Source: Liopterus haemorrhoidalis (lineage: Eukaryota; Arthropoda; Insecta; Coleoptera; Dytiscidae). From it: a stretch of 64,000 nt of DNA. A program made the translations under genes and the position numbers. Below, piece after piece: positions 11,279-22,955 of the stretch. Below the pieces are notes generated by a model. That model saw nothing but the letters and a program-made list of their open reading frames with translations, did not search any database and was not told where the DNA came from. Numbering within the stretch: the first letter of the stretch is position 1; every line of letters begins with the position of its first letter. Location: NCBI GenBank assembly GCA_963971575.1, contig OZ020616.1:42064250-42128249 (forward strand), read 5' to 3'.

Positions 11279-11286
11279 TTCTAGAG

Positions 11287-12024
11287 TGACCTCTTTTTCT
11301 GTGTTTGGGTGAGATCCATTGTACCTCTTTCTTAAGAAAGTGACAGTCTTTCAACCTTCAATGTGGTAATACCCTCTTGGATGCCCATCATCTTTTATAA
11401 AATTTCATACTCCAACTCTACCGCATATAGCTATGACGGATTTGTGGTCAAATACTTATGCGTCTGGACTATTATTTATTTACCGTATATTGAACTCGCT
11501 ATTTCATAGTATTTCAAAAATAGCCTTTCTTTGTCACTTAAGAAGATTATAGCAGAAGCTAAGAATTCTTTAGTTAAAAAGTATTTTTTATTCTTTGTTG
11601 AATTTCTAAAGAATTATAAAAAAAAGTTTTCTTTATATCATTTTTACAGTCAGCGACCTCGAAAGTATAGTAACATATGGTGACCTCTTCATTATCGATT
11701 TTTATGAAATATCTGTTGTTTCTATCATAAAAAACTTTTTTTCCTAAATTCTTTATTTATACGTATTTCTTTGGAGGCATCAGTTACTCTACATATTCAT
11801 GATTTTACGCCATGCTTGTTTCGAAACAAACAAATCCATGTATCTTTTTTATTTCTTCCACTTGGAAAAATATGCACAGCTCACATCACTGGGTCACGAG
11901 TTACAAATATGCATGGGATATGTCTTTAGTACTTTATCCCGGAATATTTAAGGCTACCACCAATTTATTAGCCACTATTTTAACTTCCGACGACTGAATT
12001 ACCTTCATATTTTCAAAAAAGGTA
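11287..12024. other. AT-rich sequence, nothing recognised
   Basis: No recognisable coding or repeat feature. The ORF at 11812-11997 lacks known motifs. Confidence 0.5.
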
Positions 12025-12026
12025 TA

Positions 12027-12960
12027 CCAGGGTTACATTTTATGTTTTTACAAACTACCACTAGATGGCAATATTGACATGTCATTACTATATTAGTAAA
12101 ATTTGACATTTGTTATTGTGAAATCAGTGGCAGCTTATAAATTGACCGAGTAGTTTGTTGACAGTGAGCGTTAAAAATAAACAAATTTGTAAAAAATTGA
12201 TATTACTCGTGGAGGTTTTCGTTGGATGATTTTTTACGATTTTAGTAAAGGCCTAACTCAACAACAATGCATAGATTCGCTTCGTTCAACTTTTAGTAAT
12301 GAAGCATCATCAGAAAAGATTGCTTACAATTGGTTTGCAGATTTTCGTCGTGGTCGTGCGTCCGTCAGTGATGAATCTCGTGAAGGTGGACCAAAATTAT
12401 TTGTGATTCAAAAAAACATCGATGCTGTGCGCAAAATTATTGAAGAAGATCGGCATATGACTTACCGTGAGATAGAGGCATCCTTTGGCATATCGCAGAC
12501 TGAAATACACACGATTTTGCATGAACATTGAGCTGTGAAAAATATCTGTTCCCGATGGATTCCCTATAATTTGACCGAAGCTCAAAAAAAAACTCGTGTT
12601 GATTGGTGTAAGGGAATGCTAAAAAAATTCAACCTAGGCACTGCAAAATCCGTATACAACATCGCTACAGGCGACGAAACTTGGATTTATCTCAGCAACA
12701 ATCCACTGTTTGGGTCTTCCAAGATTAACCGAAACCCACAAAAGTTTTACGTTCACGAAGCATTTCCTAGAAAAATTAGTTTCTTCGGTTGTACTGGACA
12801 AGTCGCAACATTTCTTTACATGATCGGAGAAAAGTTAATACAGAATGGTATAAAACAACTGGTATTGGTTTTAAGTTTAAACCAGTTTAAACTTGTAACT
12901 AAGAAACTATTTCTTCCGTCTGACTTCATCACCCGACATTTTGTCAATGTACTAAGATAG
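12027..12960 (+). mobile_element. mariner element copy 1, 3'-truncated
   Basis: The left end starts CCAGGGTTAC immediately after TA and matches the end of the mariner copy at 47510-48243, including the shared leader CCACTAGATGGCAATATTGA and the GTAGTTTGTTGACAGTGAGC stretch. It continues into transposase and is lost before the second catalytic Asp. No right inverted repeat is visible. Confidence 0.85.
12196..12960 (+). pseudogene. mariner DD34D transposase, broken
   Basis: The reading starts at the codon aligned with the ATG of the second copy, but here ATT replaces ATG. DNA-binding helix-turn-helix regions include LTQQQCIDSLRSTF, YNWFADFRRGRASVSDE and MTYREIEASFGIS. A TGA at 12529-12531 interrupts HEH and AVKNICSRWIPYNLTEAQ. 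The frame then continues through the first catalytic region TGDETWIY to an eroded segment (CTGQVATFL). The second and third Asp boxes are absent. Full-length mariner transposases are about 345 residues; only about 250 remain. Confidence 0.9.
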
Positions 12961-13172
12961 GCGTGCGCTATATATTAGTATTAAATATGTGACGAAAACA
13001 GAGCTTGGCTCAATTAATTCATGTTTCATGTTGGCATATATTATTACTAGGGGCCTCAGCCCGGCTACGCCGGTCTTCTCCCCTACGTTGTTAAAACTCG
13101 TCGCTTCGCGACTCGTTTTAATATAATTTTGTCGCACTTGTCGATTATAAAACACGTCGCTCATCTTTTTTT
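12961..13172. repeat. GC-rich short inverted repeats
   Basis: In an otherwise AT-rich setting, 13050-13110 has GGGCCTCAGCCCGGCTACG and then CTCGTCGCTTCGCGACTCG, containing small perfect hairpins (GTCGC-TTC-GCGAC). It sits just before the 319-bp tandem array. Its role is unknown; it could be the hairpin-containing end of a mobile element. Confidence 0.4.
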
Positions 13173-14115
13173 AACACTATTTTATGGAAATTCCCCCTAC
13201 AAATATCTTAAGTTTTATCGTTAGTTCACCTTAAATATTGAATTAGTTTTCTTCTATCAAGAAATACGTTCAAAATGTGCAATCTCGTCCCATTTTAAAA
13301 TGCAAAAAATTTGACAGCTGTCACCTTCTGAAATCTTGTAAGCATATTTCCAATAATGGCCCAGATTCTTTGAAAAATGTTTTCTGATGCCTCAAAATAT
13401 TATCTCGCACGTCAAATAAGCTATCTTGAACCATTATCACCACTTAACACTTTGATTAACCCTGAAATTTTTAATATCTATAAATCTTTTTAACACTATT
13501 TTATGGAAATTCATCCTGCAAATGTTTTAAACTTTATCGTTAATTCACCTTAAATCCTTAATTAGTATTCTTCTGTCAAGAAACACGTTCAAAATGTGAA
13601 ATCTCCTCCCATTTTAATATACAAAAAATTTGACAGCTGTCACCTTCTGAAATCTTGTAAGTATATTTCCAATAAAGGCCCAGATTCTTTGAAAAATGTT
13701 TTCTGATGCCTCAAAATATTATCTCGCACGTCAAATAAGCTATCTTGAACCATTATCACCACTTAACACTTTGATTAACCCTGAAATTTTTAATATCTAT
13801 AAATCTTTTTAACATTATTTTATGGAAATTCATCCTGCAAATGTTTTAAACTTTATCGTTAATTCACCTTAAATGCTTAATTAGTATTCTTCTGTCAAGA
13901 AACACGTTCAAAATGTGAAATCTCGTCCCATTTTAAAATGCAAACAAATTGACAGCTGTCTCCGTTTGAAACCTTGTAATCATATTTTTGCCTCAAAATG
14001 CTCAAATACTGGCCCAGATTCTTTGAAAAATGTTTTCTAATACCTCAAAATATTATCTCGCACGTCCAAAAAGCTATCCTGAACCATTATTACCATTTAA
14101 CACTTTGATTCTCGC
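13173..14115 (+). repeat. 319-bp tandem array, three units
   Basis: Units start with AACACTATTTTATGGAAAT at 13173, 13492 and 13811, giving an exact period of 319 bp. Each contains TTTGACAGCTGTCACC or a close variant, TCTTTGAAAAATGTTTTCT and TTATCTCGCACGTC. The third unit has a small insertion near 13990 that repeats a TGCCTCAAAAT string, and it diverges after about 14105. Non-coding. It could be a short satellite or tandem repeats internal to a transposon. Confidence 0.85.
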
Positions 14116-14700
14116 CATAAATATTCTGGACCGGCCGTCTTGTATTAAGAATATATTTGAATTACCGTCTGATAAAACCTGTCCGTGCCGATCAATGGTG
14201 ACTTTGATTCGACACGGATTCGAGGAAAAAATGCATGATTTTTATCAATAAAAATTAGTCAGTACCCCCTGTCGAAATAAAATTAAGCCTTAGCACTAAA
14301 AAAATATCACCCGGATAAGACGGCGGTTCATATTCCTCTCTCCGCGTTACCGGAAAAATGAAGATACACCAGAAGTTGAATAGAACATACATACCACACT
14401 TGTACAATATAATAGTAGAAGTGACATTTATTATAAAAAATAAAATTTTTGGAAGACATTTTAAGAAATTTAAGAAATGAGCGCGAAGTTCGATGGCGCC
14501 TCTAGGCAAGAAATAATACGACGCGCCTAGACAAGACATAATTTGATGCACTCTAAATAAAATTCCATGAAGGTATAGAAAAATATTAAATAAAATAAAA
14601 ATAAAATTAAAAAAAAATTAAAATAGAATTTTAATATGATACACATAAATATCCTAATTTCATTGCCTTCCGGCGTGCTCATCCCATGGCGACCCAATGG
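14116..14700. other. Unassigned stretch
   Basis: CGCCTCTAGGCAAGA and CGCGCCTAGACAAGA lie about 30 bp apart near 14500, a short duplicated motif. The ORFs at 14030-14251 and 14255-14551 have no recognisable motifs. Confidence 0.35.
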
Positions 14701-14702
14701 TA

Positions 14703-15570
14703 ATGCCGGGTTTACATTGGTAGAGTAACAGAGCTAGTAACTAGCGCAAGTACTACGCGCTTTACTCTACTATCTTATTTTCAGGATAGTAGGTGTTCAT
14801 ACGCAATTGACATACATATCTTATTTTCTGGATACTAAGTGTCAAAACACATTTGACATATTCACTGTGATTTTGTAGTGAAATTATCTTTTTGCAAAAA
14901 TAGTTTATGAATGTGGATATACATCGACGCCGGCGTGATGCCATTAAAAAAATGGTATCTTGAATTACATAATTTCTTATTAAAGTAATCGGTACAGAAT
15001 ATAAGCCTAAACGAAAATGGGTTAGAAATGGATTGATAGAAGAACTATCCATGGCGCATCAGTCTTTCTATTTCGTGAATTAGCCGTGGAAGATCAAAAA
15101 GAGTACAGACTGTGTTTAAGAATGATACCAGATGATTTTCAAAATGATCAGCAAAAATAAAATTAACGCTTTATTTCCTAGCCACAGGAAATAGTTATTG
15201 TAGTCTACAACATCTTTTTCGTGTATCAAAAGCAGTTATTTCACAGGTGATTTAAAAAATCATCAATTAATAAATCAATGTTACGCAATTTATGTAAATA
15301 AATTGCAACTTACCTGATATGTTTTTTTTTTTCTATTTGTTATGACAGGTTACCGCTTGCCGCCAATTTGAAATGAATCAATTTTGCGTAGTGGGGGAAA
15401 AGAGAGTAGCTAGTAAATACGTCGACGAGATAGCTGCTATCCTAGCCCAATTACTAGAAGCTAGTACTCTACTACTCACATTGTCAACTGTTTACACAGG
15501 GATAGTAACTAGTTCCTAGTTACTTGCCCTAGTTACTAGCTCTTTTACTCTACCAATGTAAACCCGGCAT
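14703..15570 (+). mobile_element. PIF/Harbinger element with transposase remnant
   Basis: The terminal inverted repeats are about 50 bp with few mismatches, beginning ATGCCGGGTTTACATTGG and continuing TAGAGTAA. TA lies on both sides (14701-14702, 15571-15572); a full 3-bp TWA duplication is not exact (TAA left, TTA right). The interior encodes part of a Harbinger-type transposase, listed separately. At 868 bp it is an internally deleted, non-autonomous copy. Confidence 0.75.
14908..15260 (+). pseudogene. Harbinger (HARBI1-like) transposase fragment
   Basis: Read across frames, the plus strand gives KRKWVRNGLIEELSMAHQ, then AVEDQKEYRLCLRMIPDDF, then LYFLATGNSYCSLQHLFRVS and KAVIS. This order (Trp/Arg-rich start, an RM..D/E.F box, then L.FLATG.S...L...F.VS) is characteristic of the N-terminal part of PIF/Harbinger transposases. 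Several frameshifts separate the blocks and the DDE catalytic region is missing. Confidence 0.75.
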
Positions 15571-15572
15571 TA

Positions 15573-17149
15573 GACCGGCTCTGCTCTAGGTTGACGGATA
15601 GCTATTCTATCTGAATTCCGGATCGGTATTTTAAGTTTTGAAGTTTCGAAAAATTCGAGCTACGTTGTTAATAAATTGTTGTAAAACTGAAAACATGTTC
15701 TTAATTGTTGATAAAAGTTTTATTCTTTATTTTTTCTTCTTATTGATTATTATTTTTCATCAATTTGGCACCCTTTTCTACTGATCACCTGAGGCAAGTG
15801 CCTCGCTCACCTCAACCTCGATCCGGCTCTGAATGAGACATCAGTTTTAAAAATGACACAAAATCAAAATGTAGGGAAATTTTACAATGACAATTTACCC
15901 CAACCAAAAAATATTCGTTGTAAGTATGATTTAGAAAGCTTAAAGAAATTGGCTGAAAGTCCAATATAAACGTTTAGAACAGTTTGTATTATCAACACAT
16001 TTTTCACAATTCAATAGAATTATTTTATTTTCTAGAGCTAAATTTGGAATTTTCGTCTAAGATCATCCACTTGAAATGAAATAGGAAATATTTTCCGTCT
16101 GACTGATAATTCTTCATTATAATTAGGTTAGCTAAAGTTTTGTTGAACTTATAGTGGAAGTCAAGTGAGCCACTTTATCAATATTAACGCTATTTTACAT
16201 GTTCAGTGAACTCTGATTACTTCATCTCATTCCCTAATTCAGTAAACATAAATGAAATTTGTGTAACATCATTAATTCAACTATTCTGAATAATAATGCA
16301 TATACATAGATAAGTACTGCTGCTTATATTTCACTACTTATTATTAGTGCTTGTGCCGCAACACTAAGTAAAGTTACAGTGCTGCCAAAGCGAACAGTAT
16401 ATCTATTTCACAGTCTTGATCAGTGATAGACGTCAAAGTGTTTCAATTACATAGTTGCTCATAAAAATATCGGCAATTAGATTCTTGTTTGAGACTCAAA
16501 ATCCAAGGCTAAATAATACTCCGTTCATACGTCGGTACAGGGAGAGACTGTGGAGGCATTTCTAGGATCGGTCCAAACGTCACGGTTGGATGAATGAATT
16601 TAAATAATTTCATTGTACGTCATGGTACTGACTCTGAAAGGCCCTTCCACATAGTGGGTTCCAAAACTTGCAAGCGGAATCCAGTCTGAACCCTAAAGGT
16701 CCGCTGGTCGGTTGCTTAGTTTCTTTATGACCAGAATAAGGGTGTTTGAATTAAAGTCTGCATTTTACATTACACGTTTAATGTTTAGTTAAGACTGAAG
16801 TTAATAATTATGGTACACTAGAATTTACAATTAAATGCTGACTACGAAATCCCGTGAGAGACACTCAACACAAAACTTCACAATCACCGTTTCACCACAC
16901 AAGCCGTTAAACACCTCACAACACTCACAGTGTTTAACCCGTTATCGAGGTTCGTTTATTTCATCACAACTGTCCTCAACACTTCCAGACTACTTCTGGT
17001 TCACTACACGCTACCGGGTTTCTCAACTAAAAAAATGCTTGGAGGGTTCGTCTGACTCCGGTGGTGACTCCCCTTTCTCCCAGCTCTTTTCTTAAAATTA
17101 ATAATTTGATCTCTGAAACGTGATTTCTGAATGTGAGTTTATATGTCTA
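15573..17149. other. Mostly unassigned; orphan hAT end
   Basis: Near 15765-15830 the minus strand begins CAGAGCCGGATCGAGG and continues with GAGGTGAGCGAGGC, typical of hAT MITE ends; no partner was found. The segment 16500-17100 is less AT-rich and has a plus ORF (16835-17095) rich in Ser/Thr, without a known motif. It could be an untranslated part of a retroelement, but nothing supports a firm call. Confidence 0.35.
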
Positions 17150-17415
17150 TCTCATTAAAACAGCGCACTAACTATAACTTTGGAAATAAATAATATAGAT
17201 ATGAGAACCACGTGGTCAGTATGACGTTTCAACCGGTCATAATATCCCTGAATAAACAGGTACTTATTTTAAGTATTAAATACTTGAGGCTGAGTCGACC
17301 CCAGTGCAGTCTGCGCAATTTCGGAAGATAAAAATCCGAGGAAGATGAGGAAGTGATTCGAATCAGCGTCCGTGTGCTCCGTAGACAACCGTCTTACCTC
17401 GGAGCCACAGCAACG
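17150..17415 (-). mobile_element. tRNA-derived SINE, minus strand
   Basis: On the minus strand a tRNA-like head (TGGCTCCGAGGTAAGACGG as box A, GATTCGAATC as box B) is followed by a body containing GGTCGACTCAGCCTCAAG, TATTTAATACTTA and ACCACGTGGT near its end. The same body occurs in plus orientation at 27930-28160 and 59320-59510, which makes this a dispersed pol III-type retroposon family. The box assignment is by eye. Confidence 0.65.
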
Positions 17416-18944
17416 GAAAGCAGTCGACAATCTACAACGCATAGTTTATTAAATTTAGACCTGCGAATGGTTTCTTCGAGTGACAAACTTGTTAGTGACA
17501 ATCAATAGTGAACAGCTCAGAGTCTATTAATTTTAGAGCTGTGGACGTAACTTAATTTGTTACACAGATCGCTTCTTTGGTTGTTCAAGGCACATATAAA
17601 TTAAATAATATAAAACTAAAAAAATAAAGCCGATTAGAGCTTAATTTGGAGCTTAAGTGGTACGTTAAGTAAAAAACGCGCTAATGTAAACATAATATTC
17701 AATCAAATTACGAATACGGCGTACTTAGGTATCATCACAAATCCTTACATTTGAGTGAATAATGGGTACATGCGTCTTTGATTGATCGGTCGTACCCTTT
17801 ATAAAAAAATCCAACTGTATGTTTTTCTATTTCTGTAGGTTTGTGTTTTTTGTATTTTCTAACAGTTTTAGTATTTAACATGTAGAAAATTAATGTAAAT
17901 TGAATTTCTCCGTTTCCGCAAAATCTTGAAAGTAAAATTTTAAGTAAACGTTCTGTGTTATTGAACCGTGTTTTCTTTTTACGCATAAAAGCGTCTTTCT
18001 TTCCCATTAATAGTTTATTTACCTGAAAGGAATCCTGTGTATTGTTCCCAGAATCTAAACACTCTACTCGAGGCAAAACCAAACAAAAATATCTTTGTTC
18101 TTATGTGAAAGAATGTTTACACCAGATGGACATACTCTGAGTAAAAAACATTCAACGATAGCTTTAATATTTTAAATTTTTGCTTTAAGAAAAATTTCTG
18201 GTCTTACAAAAATATAAATACATAATGCATTGATATTTTCAAAGAATAAAAATAATAAGAAAGAAAATTCCAAGAAACAAAAAGCAGTGTATTATTTTTA
18301 ATTATTTATATAAGAAGTATTCTAAAAGACGACCACTCAATTTTACATTTAAACATTCATCTTGATTTTTTTGTTGTTATTTTTAAACGTGGTAGATAAG
18401 CCAGTTCTGTATAAACAAAATGTAGTTTTGATTAGGAAAGTGCTTCTCAAACAATTTGAGGTGACGGACTGGCAGAATAATATAAGGAATATAATGAAAG
18501 TTGGCATGTAAACGAACATAAAAATTACATGAAAAATTTAGATATTAACAGATCATCGTTAGCATTTCATAAAATGAAAACCGGGTATGACATAGACGCA
18601 ATTTCGTTACTTAAAGAAAGTAATTCAAAATAACATGTTAGAGGCAATAGAAATGAAGAAAAATTCCAAAATTCTAATTAACACCGACTTAAGTCCTTTA
18701 CAAAACCCGCTTTTAGAGATAATCCCAACAATCTAATTATAAAAATTCCCCAATTCATAACCATTACCTACAATAATCGTAAATGTTCAAATACCCTAAT
18801 TCACCCCCATTCACGCCACTGATCTTAATATAATAATATAATATAACTAGGTTATTACCCGTCAACAATGACGGATTTATAATATAAAAATTTCAATTGT
18901 TTGTATGTGTATTTGGTTTTATTTTTTAACGTATCCTAATTTCG
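17416..18944. other. AT-rich sequence, nothing firm
   Basis: The minus ORF at 17735-18082 (115 codons) is Lys-rich with no recognised domain. CATTCACGCCACTG near 18808 is the inverse of a hAT-type end (CAGTGGCGTGAATG) without an identified partner. Confidence 0.4.
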
Positions 18945-19065
18945 TCGCCAGTCTGCGAATCATGGGACAGGATATCACTAGTTAGCTAATCACAGGAGAG
19001 GGCGTCACCTGGCAGCCAATCAAGAAACAGGGTATCCCCAGTTAGCCAATCACGAGAACTTTAGA
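18945..19065 (+). repeat. About 30-bp minisatellite, 4 units
   Basis: The unit is approximately GTTAGCCAATCAC, then AGGACAGGGTATCACCA. Copies start near 18950, 18982, 19012 and 19042 with moderate divergence. It lies directly upstream of the 121-bp array. Confidence 0.65.
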
Positions 19066-19189
19066 AAAATTGATGTCATAATGTTACCGACACTACATAC
19101 AAACACTTGCTAATTATATAGTTAGATTATTTATTCATTATCTTTTTAAGATGAGTAAACGATTCATTTTTACTTAGTACATTACATTT

Positions 19190-19935
19190 ATATTGTTAAA
19201 ACTAAAAATAATTTGAGACGTTAATTTATGCCTACGAAACCCTAGACATTTCTATATGTAATTATATTCGTAGATACTTAAAGAATAAATCTGCAAAATA
19301 TTGTTCATATCGGTTAAAGGATATAGGCTTGTCTAGAGTTTCTCGTTTATGCCTACGAAACCCAAAACATTTATATATAAAATTTTATCACAGTTTCTTA
19401 GAGAATAAATCTGCAAAATATTGTTCATATCGGTCAAAGGAAACAGGAGTATCTAGAGTTTCTTGTTTATGGCTACGAAACCCTAGGCAGTTATGTATAG
19501 AATTATATTCGTATATTCTTAGAGAATAAATCTGCAAAATATTGTTCATATCGGTCAAAGGATATAGTAGTCTCTTGTTTATGCCTACGAAACCCTAGAC
19601 ATTTATGTACGTAATTATATTTGTAGATTCTTAGAGAATATATCTGCAAAATATTGTTCAAATTGGTCAAAGGATATAACAGTGTATATAGTTTCTTGTT
19701 TATGCCTACGAAACCCTAGACATTTCTATATGTTATTTTATTCGCAGTTTCTTAGAGAATAAATCTGAAAAATATTGTTGATATCAGTCAAATGATATAG
19801 GAGTATCTAGAGTTTCTTGTTTATGCCTACGAAATCCTAGACATTTCTGTAAATAATTATATGTATTTGTAGATTCTAAGAAAATAAATCTGCAAAATAT
19901 TATTCATATTGGTCGAAGGATATAACAGTGTACCA
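19190..19935 (+). repeat. 121-bp tandem array, six units
   Basis: The landmark CCTACGAAACCCTAGACAT recurs at 19231, 19352, 19472, 19584, 19705 and 19826, spacing 112-121 bp. Each unit also has AATCTGCAAAATATTGTTC, then ATATCGGTCAAAGGATATA, or close variants. No coding. A local satellite-like array. Confidence 0.85.
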
Positions 19936-20928
19936 TGAAGTCCCTCACTTTTCGTGTTAATTATTTACACTTCTTTTGTGGTTAAATTTAGTGTAAATTT
20001 TACACTTACATACTAGTTAAATTATAGTGTTAGGCAATAAATAGTGTTAGTGTTAATTTTAACACTGAAAAAGTAATATATTATAAAAATAACACTATCT
20101 GAATAAATGAAGATTTACACGGTGATTTGGTCAAAAATAGTGAACTACATACTTTTTTTAAATGAAAATTTTAACCCTAAAATTTTAAGCAAACTGACTA
20201 TGAACTTTAACACTTATGAATATTTTTGCTGTGTACTCTTTGTTTGTTTTGCGACTACAGCCCTGAATATACCTTCTGAAAAACTTATATTATTAGAAGT
20301 TTGTATAATAGCATGACCAACTTTACAACAAAATTTAATCGCAACTCAGTTCACTTTCAATTCATTACGTACAAAGCAAAATCACTTTACACTACACGTA
20401 ATAACTTACCCAGTTGAACGGAATGTAACACCACGTTGTTGATAAATAGACATGAAGTGAAGGTACTCAGTTGGAATATTTGTCGATAGTTTGCTTTACT
20501 GTTTTACGTACAAAAATTGTGTCCTAAAACATATGAACCGCTTCTTATTTCAGCCTTAAATTATTGTCCACTCCGCAACATAAGCATCCTCTTTTTTCTT
20601 CCATATTTTACTGTTCTTAGCCAGTTGATGACTATTCTTTTATATCCTCCTAACACCTTTTTGACGCCTGCCAACACTACGTTTGGAAATTTTTGGACGC
20701 CAATGAATTATTTTGTGTGTCAACAACGCTTTAAGCAACTAGCCCTAACTATTATAGTAGGTATGGGAACGGTTGATCCTGGGAACTTTTTGTAGATCGT
20801 GGGAAATTTCTTATCAGTGTGGCATCCTTTGATGATGCCGACATCTGACCAGGTGTTAGTTACAGGTGTCTATTCAGGTGACAAATAATCACCAAACTGC
20901 AAGTATTCGTCAACTAATGCATGCGTAG
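19936..20928. other. Unassigned, with GTGTTAA/TTAACAC motifs
   Basis: Between 19950 and 20100 the strings GTGTTAA and TTAACACT alternate several times, making small inverted repeats. The ORFs at 20107-20316 and 20517-20795 have no recognised domain. Confidence 0.4.
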
Positions 20929-21252
20929 GATCCTTAAAATAAGATGGACGGACAGGGTCACTAATCAAGAGCTGCTAATACGCTGCAACCAAATTCCCAT
21001 AGACAGATAAATCAGGAGGCGCAAGTGAAAGTGGATTGGCCATGTACTAAGAAAAGTGCCAAGCAATCTAGCAAGAATGGCGATAGATTGGAACCTACAG
21101 GAGAAGCGTAAAGTCGGTCGCAAGAAATCTACCTGGAGAAGTATCGGAGACGAAATTAAAACAGAACATAAGACGTGGTCCGAAGTAAAAAGACTTTCAG
21201 CCAACAGAGTCCGCTAGATGCGATTTGTAGAAGCCCTATGCTCCAACTAGGA
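20929..21252 (+). pseudogene. RTE-type LINE C-terminal fragment
   Basis: One plus-strand frame reads RILKIRWTDRVTNQELL, then KWIGHVLRKVPSNLARMAID, WNLQEKRKVGRKKSTWRS and FVEALCSN, interrupted by three in-frame stops. These are the hallmarks of the C-terminal domain of RTE-like LINEs (WIGH..R and WN.Q.KR..GR...TWR, ending in ALC). The fragment is 5'-truncated, with no polymerase motifs. A distantly similar fragment is at 25980-26270 and a longer relative at 35561-36968. Confidence 0.85.
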
Positions 21253-21257
21253 GTGAT

Positions 21258-21350
21258 GGAACTATATATTCAGGTGACCTGATTTTATATGGTAACTGAT
21301 TTTATCAGGTACCTGATCTGATAACTGATTTTATCAGGTAGCTGATCTGG
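21258..21350 (+). repeat. About 29-bp short tandem repeat
   Basis: AACTGATTTTATCAGGTA followed by CCTGATCTG or GCTGATCTG is present two to three times in direct orientation. Each unit contains a small palindrome-like CTGAT...ATCAG. Confidence 0.6.
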
Positions 21351-22955
21351 TCATAAAATCCTGCAGTCAAAATTGTAGCGAACCGGTTACGTTACTTTAA
21401 AACGTACCATTTATTGTCCACTAGGTAGCGAGCCTGTGGTATAATATTACGTCTAATCTCAAACTGAAGTGAGATTTCTGACTAAAGGATTTCGGGTAGT
21501 AGGCGTGAGTGTTATCCAGGGTTCATCATTACGATATGTGAATTAAATGATATGTATTTGTACTTACCAACTGACTGAACAGCCATCTTGACTTAAGTCT
21601 GGATCTAAGCTGTTCACTAAAGTTCTTAAAGGTAAAAGGTTTACACATGTTAAGACGGTTTAAAATTAATGAATTCAATTTATTACAATGGCAATATTTG
21701 CAAATAGTTAATATAATTAAAATGTATTCAAAATAAAAATGTTAAACAAACAGAATCGAGTTGTCCACTAGAATGCCGAACCAGTCCCTCTACGAATGCC
21801 CCTACCTAGATGTTACTACTAACAAGACCGAATACTCTATGTGATCTCCTCTCCAGAGAGAACAGAGTTTTTATAAAACATTTTTAGTCGTATTTCCAAG
21901 AAAAAGGGTAAAAGGTTGTTCAAGGAATTGTCAAAGTTATTAGATAATAACTTTGAACAAATGTCTCCTTGAACAAAGAACCATTTAAAAAATATATTTC
22001 TAATTTTTATCTTAATTTATCTGAATTTTAAAATATACCCTTGTAAAAAAAAATAAACACACAATGGCAACCCCTTTTCTAAGAAATTCTCGCGACGGGT
22101 GGTTGTGAAAGTTTCTAACGGACTACTCGATTGTTACAAAATTATCCCACAGTGTTATTTTAGAGGAAGTTTTTTAGTAGATATTTCCGTCGTAATGTGA
22201 ACCATAATGAGATTTTCTGTTTTGATTAGACATTTATATGAAGTAATTATCTTGGAGAAGTTAATAGTTAAAATATAGATGGATTTTCCATTCAGTCCGG
22301 TTCACATTAATTAATTTATGCATGGCTTTGTGAATAAGCCAGATAACAATCGATGTGTTCAGTTCAGTTTCATACCGGTATGAACTGTATAGTGGTGCTG
22401 CACATATATACGGTTCTCTCTGTGTAGTCACATGTCAAGAGTATTTCGTATTTCTGCAAATGACATTAACATTGGAAACGCTATCATTGTAAGATGTCCT
22501 TGACACCTCATGGGAGTTGCTCCGTACTGCTCAGTATGCACATCTGATACTTCATAAAATCGTCTACGTGATGTTCAAATCGACTACAATGTCGCTCTAG
22601 CAGACAGTGAGATATGTTTATTGTATTGAGGAGCTTCTCTAATGACCCAAGGAGGGTAAATGGACTTTTAAAAGCACTTACGAAACTTTATAGGCAAAAG
22701 ATTGAAAAAAATGATACGCCCAGAATTTATGACGCAGGACTCATCGTTATTTTTTTAATAGACGATCAATTTGTTTTACATTATCGATTTCGAAGAGTTG
22801 CATCGTTATGACAACGCAGAATTTTGCTATAAAGTATAACTAATTGGTAAATTGATCTTCCTGTGGAGAGATATTAATTATTCTATTATTTTATTACGAT
22901 ATTATTATATTAAAAAATATTCCAGTGTTTTGAAATTTTTATAATTTTGGTTAAT
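21351..22955. other. AT-rich sequence, nothing recognised
   Basis: No gene, inverted-repeat pair or tandem array identified. The ORF at 22614-22811 (65 codons) has no recognisable motif. Confidence 0.45.

Noticed and set aside
16500..17100. LTR retrotransposon untranslated region
   Set aside because: Base composition differs slightly, but no paired LTRs, primer-binding site or gag/pol motifs were found.
19190..19935. CRISPR-like array
   Set aside because: Units are contiguous 121-bp tandem repeats without unique spacers, in a eukaryotic setting.
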